Positions 1 through 5,161 of a DNA stretch of 5,357 nucleotides are shown here, in pieces. Positions within the stretch are counted from its first letter, which is position 1. Each line of letters opens with the position of its first letter. Source of the DNA: SVQP01 sp045606685 (GTDB lineage Bacteria; Bacillota; Clostridia; Oscillospirales; CAG-272); the NCBI GenBank assembly GCA_045606685.1, contig JAZUSJ010000128.1, positions 1 through 5,357 on the forward strand, in the 5' to 3' direction. The notes below the pieces were generated by a model. The model did no database searches, was not told the origin of the DNA, and worked only from the letters and a program-made list of their open reading frames with translations. Both the position numbers and the translations under genes were made by a program.

Positions 1-68
1 TCTCCGCTGAGATATGCTTTCACTGCTTTTATTTTTAGTTCTACAGTGTACTTCTTCAACTTTTGCAT
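1..68 (-). CDS. Transposase OrfA-like protein, IS3 family, N-terminus only (runs off left edge)
   Basis: Reading leftward from an ATG at 68-66 gives 22 complete codons beginning MQKLKKYTVELKIKAVKAYL and then SG, open to the window edge. The basic start followed by K-Y-T-x-E-x-K-x-K-A-V-K-A-Y-L-x-G matches the beginning of the helix-turn-helix OrfA of IS3/IS150-type insertion sequences, which binds the element's terminal repeats. That is family knowledge, applied to a short stretch. The start is supported by an AAGGGG ribosome site at 78-83, 9 nt upstream. The rest of the element, including the DDE-domain OrfB expected downstream, would lie left of the window. Whether the gene is intact cannot be seen. 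Another HTH protein is possible, but the context of a large leader hairpin and intergenic placement favours an insertion sequence. Confidence 0.6.
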   Translation of the reverse strand, partial: MQKLKKYTVELKIKAVKAYLSG

Positions 69-77
69 AAAAATATT

Positions 78-132
78 CCCCTTAGAGTAGTCTTGAAAAC
101 TTTTCGTTTTTTCAAGTGTCTACTCTAAGGGG
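78..132 (-). promoter_or_regulatory. Long leader hairpin that sequesters the transposase ribosome site
   Basis: CCCCTTAGAGTAG at 78-90 is the exact reverse complement of CTACTCTAAGGGG at 120-132. Inside it, CTTGAAAA (92-99) pairs with TTTTCAAG (109-116), giving 21 pairs with a small asymmetric internal bulge. The AAGGGG ribosome site of the transposase (78-83) lies in the outermost part of the stem. Insertion sequences such as IS10 are known to use such structures to block translation from transcripts entering from outside. The role here is inferred from geometry. Part of this palindrome could also belong to the element's terminal inverted repeat. Confidence 0.6.
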
Positions 133-141
133 ATTATATCA
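133..141 (-). promoter_or_regulatory. Extended -10 promoter of the transposase gene
   Basis: On the minus strand the sequence reads TGATATAAT, a perfect TATAAT at 138-133 preceded by the TGn of an extended -10 element (141-139). No good -35 hexamer is visible 16-18 bp upstream. Transcription would be expected to begin near 126, inside the outer arm of the leader hairpin. Confidence 0.45.
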
Positions 142-192
142 AAAATCTGTCGGGGGTAATCTTTGTCTTCTGCGTTGCATTTATACCTTTGC

Positions 193-214
193 GGACAGTC
201 GAGGACGCCTGTCC
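193..214. repeat. REP-like small palindrome
   Basis: GGACAG (193-198) and CTGTCC (209-214) form a 6-bp inverted repeat around a 10-nt loop, in the spacer between the acyltransferase stop and the insertion sequence. The GGACAGGCGTCC-type wording (minus strand) resembles intergenic palindromes scattered through Clostridia genomes. That resemblance is from memory and not tested. It may act as a 3'-end structure for acyltransferase mRNA, but it has no U-tract. Confidence 0.35.
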
Positions 215-284
215 CTACAAAACAGGTACAAACTTCCTTATGAGAAGTCCGCCTTTGAGCGGTTTTTCTACAATCATTCTGTAT

Positions 285-1565
285 TTATTTTGCTGCCTTC
301 TCTGCCTCGGCCTTTTCCTTTGCAAAGAAATGCATTTCCTCGGTGGCATACGCCAGCTTGACAAGCACGTCCTTCTTGGATACGTAGCACCAATAGCTGT
401 CCTCGGGAACGGACAGATCCACGCAGTCGCCCTTGGCAGTCCTGCTCTTTTTGTAATCAAACTCCACGTGCAGGCTGTCCAGATTCAAGGCCTTCCATTC
501 CACCTGCAACGGCTCACCGTAAACGCTCTCACAGGTCAGCGTTGTCCCCTCTGGTGTCTGCACCAGCTTGCCCTTGCCCTGAGGATAGAATCTTTTGGCG
601 TTGGGCAGCGTTTCGACAACGACGTCGTCCTCAAAATAATACGTGCCGTCGCGGATCTCCTTTCGCACGCAAGCACGCTCCCACTTAGACCAATCGGGAA
701 TGTGCGAATACTCGGTCTCTCCATCTAATGCCTTGAGCTCGCCAAGCTCGGTCATTTCCCACTTCTTGCCGCAGCTCTCACACCACAAATGAATGCCTCC
801 CGACTCCATTTTGCCCTCGGTGCCGCAATGCGCACACTTGTAAAGCAAAGAATGTAAGCCCTTTGCTCGCTCGGGATGATCGATGATGATATTGTTCTCC
901 TTCTGCCATGCAAAATCGTCGTACCCGAAATTATCCACGATCCTCTGATAAATTTCCTCGGCAGAAAGCGTTTTGGTCTCCTCTGCCGTCACAATCGGAT
1001 ACATTTCAGCCTCAATCGGGCCTTTTTTGTTGATACCGTTCCAATGCGGACAGGAAATGAAGTTGCCGTGAATGCGAATCACCACCACAGGCACACGCAA
1101 AAATTTTGCAAGGCTGCCAAGCGAGGGCGTCAGGTACGAGGTGCAGCCGTCGAGCGAATATCTCGCTTCGGGATACAGCACAAATACGGTTCTGAGCGTG
1201 TCCACGCAATACTTCATATGCCTGATCAGTTGAAAATCCTGCACGTACTTTCGCTTGCCCAGCACGCCAAGATGACGCATCAGCGGCTCGGTAAAATCGC
1301 GGAAGCCCTCCAAGGTCATGACGTTATTGAGCGGTGCGCCCTGTGTGGCATCCAGCATGACGTTGAAGTCCACCATGGACGCGTGATTGATCAACAGCAG
1401 ATAGGGCTTTCCGTCAATGCCCTCCATGCCGTGTCTGTTTAACTGATAAGGACGATGCTTCAGGTCGGGGATGCTGATGATGTGCTTTGCCACGCCCATG
1501 AGAAATCCGGGCTTGCGCGGCTTCTTTTTGAAGTCAAAGCGCTTCGGCTGCTTTTGCTTGCTCAT
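285..1565 (-). CDS. PlsC-like lysophospholipid acyltransferase with C-terminal zinc ribbon
   Basis: A 426-residue protein of the PlsC/LPLAT acyltransferase superfamily, whose members move an acyl chain onto lysophosphatidate or a related acceptor at the cytoplasmic face of the membrane. The basic N-terminus (about 1-20) carries no signal peptide. The HX4D catalytic motif is H61-A-S-M-V-D66. The acceptor-binding motif appears as Y-P-E133-A-R-Y-S, and a VPVVVIRIHGN block (158-168) fits motif IV. After the catalytic domain come a CxxC pair (C244, C247) and a second one (C262, C265), a four-cysteine zinc ribbon. A roughly 150-residue strand-rich tail and a Glu/Lys/Ala-rich end follow. PlsC enzymes are usually about 200-250 residues, so the C-terminal half is an extra module of unknown role. 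An in-frame ATG at 1598 would add 11 residues, but it sits about 5 nt from the predicted transcript start; the ATG at 1565 has AAAGGG 8 nt upstream. The gene is divergent from the TetR gene. Substrate is unknown. Confidence 0.87.
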   Translation of the reverse strand: MSKQKQPKRFDFKKKPRKPGFLMGVAKHIISIPDLKHRPYQLNRHGMEGIDGKPYLLLINHASMVDFNVMLDATQGAPLNNVMTLEGFRDFTEPLMRHLGVLGKRKYVQDFQLIRHMKYCVDTLRTVFVLYPEARYSLDGCTSYLTPSLGSLAKFLRVPVVVIRIHGNFISCPHWNGINKKGPIEAEMYPIVTAEETKTLSAEEIYQRIVDNFGYDDFAWQKENNIIIDHPERAKGLHSLLYKCAHCGTEGKMESGGIHLWCESCGKKWEMTELGELKALDGETEYSHIPDWSKWERACVRKEIRDGTYYFEDDVVVETLPNAKRFYPQGKGKLVQTPEGTTLTCESVYGEPLQVEWKALNLDSLHVEFDYKKSRTAKGDCVDLSVPEDSYWCYVSKKDVLVKLAYATEEMHFFAKEKAEAEKAAK

Positions 1566-1573
1566 ACTTTTGT

Positions 1574-1579
1574 CCCTTT
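1574..1579 (-). promoter_or_regulatory. Ribosome site that fixes the acyltransferase start at 1565
   Basis: The minus strand reads AGAAAGGGAC, then 8 nt after AAAGGG comes the ATG at 1565. The longer in-frame ATG at 1598 has GGAG only 1 nt before it, and that GGAG coincides with the predicted transcript start, so it could not serve as a normal ribosome site. Confidence 0.7.
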
Positions 1580-1609
1580 CTTGTAACAATTTTTTCATAC
1601 TCCATTTGC

Positions 1610-1638
1610 ATTATACCCGAAACCGTTGCATTTGTCAA
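1610..1638 (-). promoter_or_regulatory. Consensus sigma-A promoter of the acyltransferase gene
   Basis: On the minus strand a perfect TTGACA (1638-1633) is followed after exactly 17 bp by a perfect TATAAT (1615-1610). Transcription should start near 1603, giving a leader of about 38 nt. The heptamer AATGCAA occurs twice in direct orientation (1632-1626 and 1612-1606), 20 bp apart, once in the spacer and once across the 3' end of the -10. These are possible repressor half-sites. A promoter this close to consensus usually needs a repressor to be regulated. Confidence 0.85.
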
Positions 1639-1678
1639 CCACATCAAACCCATGAATTTGAATTTTTCGATTTTTCTA

Positions 1679-1707
1679 TTGACTTTGATACGCTATTGTG
1701 ATAGAAT
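1679..1707 (+). promoter_or_regulatory. Sigma-A promoter of the TetR-family regulator gene
   Basis: TTGACT (1679-1684) and TAGAAT (1702-1707) are separated by exactly 17 bp, and TGA at 1699-1701 makes an extended -10. Transcription should begin near 1714, about 42 nt before the ATG at 1756. It is back-to-back with the acyltransferase promoter: the two -35 boxes are 40 bp apart, so both could be covered by one regulator. Confidence 0.75.
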
Positions 1708-1724
1708 AACTTGGTATAGTGACA
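1693..1724 (+). promoter_or_regulatory. Candidate operator repeats over the TetR promoter
   Basis: TATTGTGATA (1694-1703) and TATAGTGACA (1715-1724) are direct repeats matching at 8 of 10 positions and spaced 21 bp apart, two helical turns. The first overlaps the start of the -10 and the second lies just past the expected transcription start. CTATTGTGATAG (1693-1704) is also a palindrome with 4-bp arms. TetR-family proteins commonly repress their own promoter. That these are the sites is inferred. Confidence 0.35.
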
Positions 1725-1745
1725 AATTTTTAGTAAGTGTACCGT

Positions 1746-1749
1746 GGAG
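1746..1749 (+). promoter_or_regulatory. Ribosome site that places the TetR start at ATG 1756
   Basis: GGAG at 1746-1749 is 6 nt before the ATG at 1756. A longer reading from the GTG at 1744 would put this GGAG inside the gene and has no comparable site before it, so the ATG is preferred. Confidence 0.65.
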
Positions 1750-1755
1750 ATTTAT

Positions 1756-2343
1756 ATGCGAAAAACCAAAGACCATAACAGACTGGCAAGAGAACGCATC
1801 GTTGCCGCATTGACCGAGCTGATGAGCACACGCGACTATGCAAGCATCACGATCACCGAGATCACGCAAAAAGCAGGCGTTTCGCGCATGACGTATTACC
1901 GCAACTATTCCTCCAAGGAGGATATCCTGCGCAAGTTCATGGACGACGTAGGGGAAAGCATTCACAAAAAGATCGTGGAGCAGCACCTGCACAAGGACGT
2001 ATACCAATACTATTATACCCTGTTTGATACGCTTGCAGAGTACGCACCGTTGGTCAATACCGCATTGAACGCAGGACTGGGCGGCCTGATCTTGGATTGC
2101 ATTGCCCGCAATATGGATCTGACCTTTTTGGGTGCCGGTGAGCAGAGGGAGCAGGAGCAGGACCGGGAGCAGTACGGCAGGGAAAGATACCTCTTGCGCT
2201 ACCACGCAGGCGCATTCTTCCACGTATTTATTGATTGGAACCGCCGCGGCAGACTGGAATCCAGCGCACAAATGGCCAAGTTATGTGCCGATGCCTCCAC
2301 GGGTAAGATCTGTTTCCCCGATTTTCATAAGAATTCCAAATAA
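1756..2343 (+). CDS. TetR/AcrR-family transcriptional regulator
   Basis: A 195-residue protein of typical TetR length, a homodimeric DNA-binding repressor that usually releases DNA when a small ligand binds. The N-terminal HTH is clear: R-I-V-A-A-L-T-E-L-M (14-23), then SITITEITQKAGVSRMTYYR (30-49) with the characteristic Y-x-N-Y-S-S-K-E-D-I-L after the recognition helix. The C-terminal part (about 60-195) is helical and diverse, as expected for a ligand and dimer domain. It contains an unusual run of Glu, Gln, Arg and Asp at about 129-143. The aromatic segment H-A-G-A-F-F-H-V-F-I-D-W (150-161) suits a helix of the Firmicutes TetR C-terminal type. The gene is divergent from the PlsC-like gene, and shared promoters make that gene a likely target together with itself. 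The ligand is unknown. The gene ends directly at the bidirectional terminator. Confidence 0.9.
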   Translation: MRKTKDHNRLARERIVAALTELMSTRDYASITITEITQKAGVSRMTYYRNYSSKEDILRKFMDDVGESIHKKIVEQHLHKDVYQYYYTLFDTLAEYAPLVNTALNAGLGGLILDCIARNMDLTFLGAGEQREQEQDREQYGRERYLLRYHAGAFFHVFIDWNRRGRLESSAQMAKLCADASTGKICFPDFHKNSK

Positions 2344-2387
2344 AAAGATTCGGCAGAGGCTGCGCCTCTGCCGATATTTTCTTTTTT
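2342..2387. terminator. Bidirectional intrinsic terminator between convergent genes
   Basis: An 11-bp perfect stem (2350-2360 with 2364-2374, core CGGCAGAGGC/GCCTCTGCCG) closes on a 3-nt loop. Rightward it is followed by a T-rich run (2375-2387). Leftward it is followed by five T residues, the A-run at 2342-2346. It serves the TetR gene, whose stop codon overlaps it, and the glycosidase gene, whose stop codon is at 2393. Confidence 0.9.
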
Positions 2388-2392
2388 GGGGA

Positions 2393-4090
2393 TCATCTGA
2401 GAATAAAGATACCCTTGGGTGCCTGAACGTCAACCTTCTGGTTGCCGTTTTCATCCTTGGTGACCTTGATGTAGATCTCACCCTTGGGAGTGGGATACGT
2501 ACCCTCTACCCAATCCAGGTATGCAAGCTCGGGCTTGATCTCGTAGGTGTTGGGAGAGATGGAGCGAACGCCCATGACGTAAGAGGACATATAGGGGCAA
2601 GGACCGGAAGCCCAGCCGTGGCACAGGGAGTGACGGAACTTGACGTAGCAGTATGCGCCGTAGTCACCGTGAATGTCGATCTTACCCTCGGGTACGATCT
2701 CGTCAATTCTGCCTGCATTTTCCATCCAGGACAGGTGGAAGTCCTCCCAGAACGTGGTAGCGCCCATGTCAAGCATACCGCCCCAGTATTCCTTGATATC
2801 GTCCAGAGCACCTGCAAAGTCGCCCGCCAACGCCTTTGCCTTGAGGATATAGTAACCAAAGAAGGTGGAATAGCCGTGTCCGCCGCCGGGAGCGATCATC
2901 TTGTCGTTGATCTCCTTTGCGTCAGCCAGACCTGCCAGCACCAGAAGTGCTGCTGCCTGCTTGGAGCCGCAAGGATCCGGCACATGCTTTCTCATGCGTA
3001 CTGCCGCCATCGCGCACTTTTCCGCAAGTGCAACGTCTCCCAGCGTGTACAGAAGCGAGGTACCCTTATCCAGCGCGATCTTCAAAAGTCCCTGCAGACC
3101 TGCGTGAATGGCACCGGGGTTGTCGTTGTTGGGCCAGTCCATGAATCTGTTCTCGGGCATATGCTCCACGCCGTCCTCGTCCACGCAATCAGCCAGCACG
3201 TTCATCAGATCGTGAATGTACTCTCTCTGCTGGGACAGATATACCGTGTCGCCAACCGTTCTGTACCAGTCGTGTTGAATGATCAGCCACCACATGGAAT
3301 AGGAGGAAATGCCGTTCATCCAAGTGCCGACGGGAGTTTCGTCACGAACAACGTCCAAGGATCTCGGTACGATGTCGGTGTAGCCGAAGGTGGTCAGAAT
3401 GGTCTTGACCTCGGTGTGCATGTCGCCAATCCATACAAGGCGGTCGCGCTTGATACCGTCCCACAGGTATTCCTGCATGTTCAGGTGTGCGGTATATGCA
3501 GCGGTATCCCAGATCTGATTCAGGCGCTCATCCGAGCAACGGAAGGTACCCTTGTATTCCAGATCCATATAGTGGAATACGCCCTGAATTGCCTTGAAGG
3601 TAATGAACGCATCCTCATCCAGCAGCTCTACGTACAGAAAACGGTAGCCCGTTTCGTTGGTTTCGATGCCGGAATACATACCCAGCGAATACACACTGTC
3701 GCGGATCGCGTGGTCATTGGTGGTGTTCTTTTCGCCCAGAGGTGTCAGAGCCTCCATCACGCTCTCGCCAAAGCGGACTGCAACCTTAACAGCACCGTTG
3801 TGTCCGGGGCCGTGCGTCATCCAGGTGTGGAAGCGCGCAGAGCCTGCAAACTCAATGCCAAAGTCCACCAGAATTGCCGCATGGGGCTTGCCGGGCTCGT
3901 TCTTGAGCGTGCAGTTATCCTGCCCTACCACCAGCGTGATCTGATTGCTCTTTTCCTCCAAGAGGTTCTCCGCACCACTCACGTTTCCCTGCGACCAAAC
4001 GATTCTCTTGGGAGCCAAATATCTTCTGGTACGGGGATCTACGTTTTCCCCCGCCAGAGCCGTAAACTTATCAATTACTCTCTTTGCCAT
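2393..4090 (-). CDS. GH78-like family glycosidase (alpha-L-rhamnosidase-like), cytoplasmic
   Basis: A 565-residue protein of the six-hairpin (alpha/alpha)6-barrel glycosidases related to GH78 alpha-L-rhamnosidases. It has no signal peptide, so it probably acts on imported oligosaccharides. Residues about 25-180 look like a beta-sandwich domain. The barrel follows, with WDGIKRDRLVWIGDMHTE (210-227), GATTFWEDFHLSW (443-455, E449 in the position of the general base) and CHGWASGP (490-497). A short C-terminal beta domain (about 505-565) completes the fold. Classical GH78 enzymes have R-D-E-R-L-G-W with the Glu as general acid. Here the motif reads R-D-R-L-V-W, one residue shorter and without that Glu, as in a GH78-like subgroup I recall from bacteria and fungi. 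The length is below that of many multi-domain GH78 proteins (about 900 residues). The start has AGAAAGGG 8 nt upstream. The gene is transcribed alone. Rhamnosidase activity is not certain. Confidence 0.85.
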   Translation of the reverse strand: MAKRVIDKFTALAGENVDPRTRRYLAPKRIVWSQGNVSGAENLLEEKSNQITLVVGQDNCTLKNEPGKPHAAILVDFGIEFAGSARFHTWMTHGPGHNGAVKVAVRFGESVMEALTPLGEKNTTNDHAIRDSVYSLGMYSGIETNETGYRFLYVELLDEDAFITFKAIQGVFHYMDLEYKGTFRCSDERLNQIWDTAAYTAHLNMQEYLWDGIKRDRLVWIGDMHTEVKTILTTFGYTDIVPRSLDVVRDETPVGTWMNGISSYSMWWLIIQHDWYRTVGDTVYLSQQREYIHDLMNVLADCVDEDGVEHMPENRFMDWPNNDNPGAIHAGLQGLLKIALDKGTSLLYTLGDVALAEKCAMAAVRMRKHVPDPCGSKQAAALLVLAGLADAKEINDKMIAPGGGHGYSTFFGYYILKAKALAGDFAGALDDIKEYWGGMLDMGATTFWEDFHLSWMENAGRIDEIVPEGKIDIHGDYGAYCYVKFRHSLCHGWASGPCPYMSSYVMGVRSISPNTYEIKPELAYLDWVEGTYPTPKGEIYIKVTKDENGNQKVDVQAPKGIFILR

Positions 4091-4116
4091 TTTGAATACC
4101 CTTTCTGTTCTCGGTT

Positions 4117-4145
4117 TATGGTATTTACTTTTTGATTATACCATA
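4117..4145. promoter_or_regulatory. Inverted repeat over the glycosidase promoter, candidate operator
   Basis: TATGGTAT (4117-4124) and ATACCATA (4138-4145) are perfect 8-bp inverted arms, 21 bp centre to centre. One arm covers the extended -10 and the other lies just past the expected transcription start. This is a suitable position for a repressor of a sugar gene. No regulator gene for it is in the window, and the spacing differs from the compact palindromes of LacI-type proteins. Confidence 0.4.
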
Positions 4146-4163
4146 CCCGCAGGGGAATTGCAA
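4135..4163 (-). promoter_or_regulatory. Promoter of the glycosidase gene
   Basis: On the minus strand TATAAT (4140-4135) is preceded by TGG, an extended -10, and 17 bp further upstream by TTGCAA (4163-4158), a 4/6 match to the -35. Transcription should begin near 4128, giving a leader of about 38 nt before the ATG at 4090. Confidence 0.7.
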
Positions 4164-4226
4164 TAAGTTTGGGAAATTTCGCGCGAGTTTTTGTCATGAA
4201 ATATTCGAATAGCCAAAAAGAGCGGT

Positions 4227-4282
4227 GCATTCTTTGATACATTGTTATTCCTTATATTTTAAGGAATCTTGCGTGTTGCGCG
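4227..4282 (+). repeat. Diverged third copy of the compound repeat (copy A)
   Basis: The clear part is 4248-4282: the palindrome TTCCTTA-tattt-TAAGGAA followed by TTGCGTGTTGCGCG, matching the right half of the copies at 4457 and 5162. The stretch 4227-4247 still aligns, at roughly two-thirds identity by eye, with the GGTTCTCTGTTATATGG part of copy B. The 25-nt left palindrome is no longer formed, so this is a decayed copy. Confidence 0.6.
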
Positions 4283-4314
4283 TCCGGTTGGCAACGAGAA
4301 ACGGCAGAAATCAT

Positions 4315-4356
4315 AAAAAAGCAAAAATGCCCCCCGTTCCGCATGGGGAACGGGGG
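4315..4356 (-). terminator. Leftward intrinsic terminator without a visible gene
   Basis: CCCCCGTTCC (4331-4340) pairs perfectly with GGAACGGGGG (4347-4356) around a 6-nt loop. On the minus strand it is followed by CATTTTTGCTTTTTT (4329-4315). Rightward there is no T-run. It would stop transcription heading into the glycosidase promoter. The nearest upstream leftward gene, at 4575, already has its own terminator, so this one is redundant, marks a lost gene, or ends a small RNA. Confidence 0.75.
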
Positions 4357-4416
4357 ATTCAAGGAGTGAATAGGTATCGCTTTCTGATGAAAGAAAATCA
4401 TTTGAAATTGCGTCGA

Positions 4417-4434
4417 TTCTTTCTTCGGAAAGAA
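4417..4434 (+). other. Small hairpin with C(UUCG)G tetraloop
   Basis: TTCTTTC (4417-4423) and GAAAGAA (4428-4434) pair perfectly around TTCG, the very stable C(UUCG)G loop in plus-strand RNA. A second small hairpin with the same CTTTC/GAAAG arms lies at 4380-4393. There is no gene or T-run, so the role is unknown and chance is possible for an AG/CT-rich stretch. Confidence 0.35.
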
Positions 4435-4456
4435 AAGAATTGCTGCGGGGATATCG

Positions 4457-4523
4457 TGTAACAGGTGACGGTTCTCTGTTATATGGTTTTTCCTTATATT
4501 ATAAGGGTATTACGTGTTGCGCG
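4457..4523 (+). repeat. 67-bp compound direct repeat, left copy (copy B)
   Basis: The repeat holds two palindromes in order. The first is a REP-like 25-nt unit (4458-4482) with TAACAG and CTGTTA arms. The second is the perfect 15-nt palindrome CCTTATATTATAAGG, after which comes GGTATTACGTGTTGCGCG-type sequence. It has the same length as the copy at 5162-5228 and differs at six positions (61/67 identical). It lies just downstream of the membrane protein gene and 3 bp from its terminator. Confidence 0.85.
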
Positions 4524-4526
4524 AAT

Positions 4527-4554
4527 AAAAAAGAGTGCCGCCAAAGCGACACTC
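4527..4554 (-). terminator. Terminator of the small membrane protein gene
   Basis: In minus-strand RNA, GAGUGUCGC pairs with GCGGCACUC (9 bp, one U-G wobble; 4554-4546 with 4541-4533) around UUUG. Six U residues follow (4532-4527). In the plus strand the wobble becomes a C-A mismatch, so the leftward direction is the functional one. It begins 20 nt after the stop codon at 4575. Confidence 0.85.
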
Positions 4555-4574
4555 AAAAAGATGCATATCAAGGC

Positions 4575-5129
4575 TCAATCAAATTGCACATTATTCCTTG
4601 CTTCTTTTAGTCTCCTTTTCATAATTTTAGGAAAATCGTTAAAATTAGTAGTAAAATTTTCGACAACAATCCTCGTATCACCAATATAAATTTTATACTT
4701 AATTACATTGTGAGATTTGTCCAAATACGTTTTTATTCTTGATACTTCTTCATACTGTATTTTTTTAGTGACTCCAAAAAGATTTCTATATACGATAAAA
4801 TCTTCTTCCAACAACAACTTGAAATTTAAGGTTTTCAAAAAATGCCAAGCCACTGCGAATGCCAATATAGAATAAAACGAAACAAGAAGGATTTGAAGTT
4901 CTAATTGCACTTCATTGTCTTGTAAATAGGCTCCAACACAGAGAGCAACAATTACCAATATTCCTATTAAGAAAAGTAATACCAAAAACATGGGATACTT
5001 GAAGGTATATGATGAACAAGATTTTGAAGATTGACTTTTACAAGTAATATATCTCAATAATATAGGAACAAGAATACTCATCAGATAAATAGATATAAAA
5101 ATGTGCATTAAATTTTTCTTGGCCTCCAT
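4575..5129 (-). CDS. Small AT-rich membrane protein with probable PH-like cytosolic domain
   Basis: A 184-residue protein with three likely membrane helices at about 8-27, 47-69 and 77-98, followed by a soluble domain (about 100-184). That domain, with F-I-V-Y-R-N-L-F-G-V-T-K-K-I-Q-Y-E-E-V-S-R-I and alternating strands, then a final helix rich in Lys and Arg, resembles bacterial PH-like or DUF6560-type membrane proteins. This is a resemblance only, and no function is known. The gene is strikingly AT-rich: 4681-4800 is about 23% GC by hand count against about 62% for 2881-2940, which suggests recent acquisition. It is bracketed by 67-bp direct repeats and has its own terminator. The start is uncertain. 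The ATG at 5129 has no ribosome site before it, while GGAGG overlaps that ATG and lies 14 nt before an in-frame ATG at 5108 that would give 177 residues. A TATACT (5140-5135) would start the transcript almost at 5129. Confidence 0.75.
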   Translation of the reverse strand: MEAKKNLMHIFISIYLMSILVPILLRYITCKSQSSKSCSSYTFKYPMFLVLLFLIGILVIVALCVGAYLQDNEVQLELQILLVSFYSILAFAVAWHFLKTLNFKLLLEEDFIVYRNLFGVTKKIQYEEVSRIKTYLDKSHNVIKYKIYIGDTRIVVENFTTNFNDFPKIMKRRLKEARNNVQFD

Positions 5130-5161
5130 TAATTAGTATATATTGTATAAGACATCGAAGC

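Larger units (their letters stand above)
4091..4574. other. 484-bp gene-free stretch with promoter, repeats and terminators
   Basis: No credible gene is seen between the glycosidase and the membrane protein gene. Open frames on the plus strand here run through the repeats and terminators and lack ribosome sites or family resemblance. From left to right it holds the glycosidase promoter and operator candidate, a diverged repeat copy, a leftward terminator with no visible gene of its own, a UUCG hairpin, a full 67-bp repeat copy, and the terminator of the membrane protein gene. Positions 4164-4226 show nothing recognisable. Confidence 0.6.

Noticed and set aside
249..267. Rightward terminator CCGC-loop-GCGG followed by TTTTT
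   Set aside because: The stem is only 4 bp and no plus-strand gene lies upstream of it, so chance is more likely.
116..361. 81-codon plus-strand frame at the left end
   Set aside because: It starts inside the leader hairpin, crosses the REP-like palindrome and overlaps the 3' end of the acyltransferase. There is no family resemblance.
876..1442. 188-codon plus-strand frame inside the acyltransferase
   Set aside because: It is antisense to the HX4D catalytic domain and has no supporting signals.
1693..2271. 192-codon minus-strand frame opposite the TetR gene
   Set aside because: It is a shadow of the TetR coding strand, with no ribosome site or family motif, and it would run through the divergent promoters.
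2132..4135. Long plus-strand open frame of 667 codons
   Set aside because: It is antisense to the glycosidase, whose motifs, ribosome site and promoter are clear. The plus-strand translation resembles no family and it overlaps the TetR gene and the terminator.
4457..4523. Integron attC recombination site, because imperfect palindromes flank a gene cassette
   Set aside because: On the gene strand the ends read GCGCAAC and GTTACAC, each one base off the RYYYAAC and GTTRRRY core sites. The element folds as two separate hairpins rather than one long attC stem, and no integrase is visible.
4225..4689. Two plus-strand frames of 78 and 74 codons in the repeat region
   Set aside because: They run through repeat copies and terminators, have no ribosome sites, and the second overlaps the membrane protein gene on the other strand.
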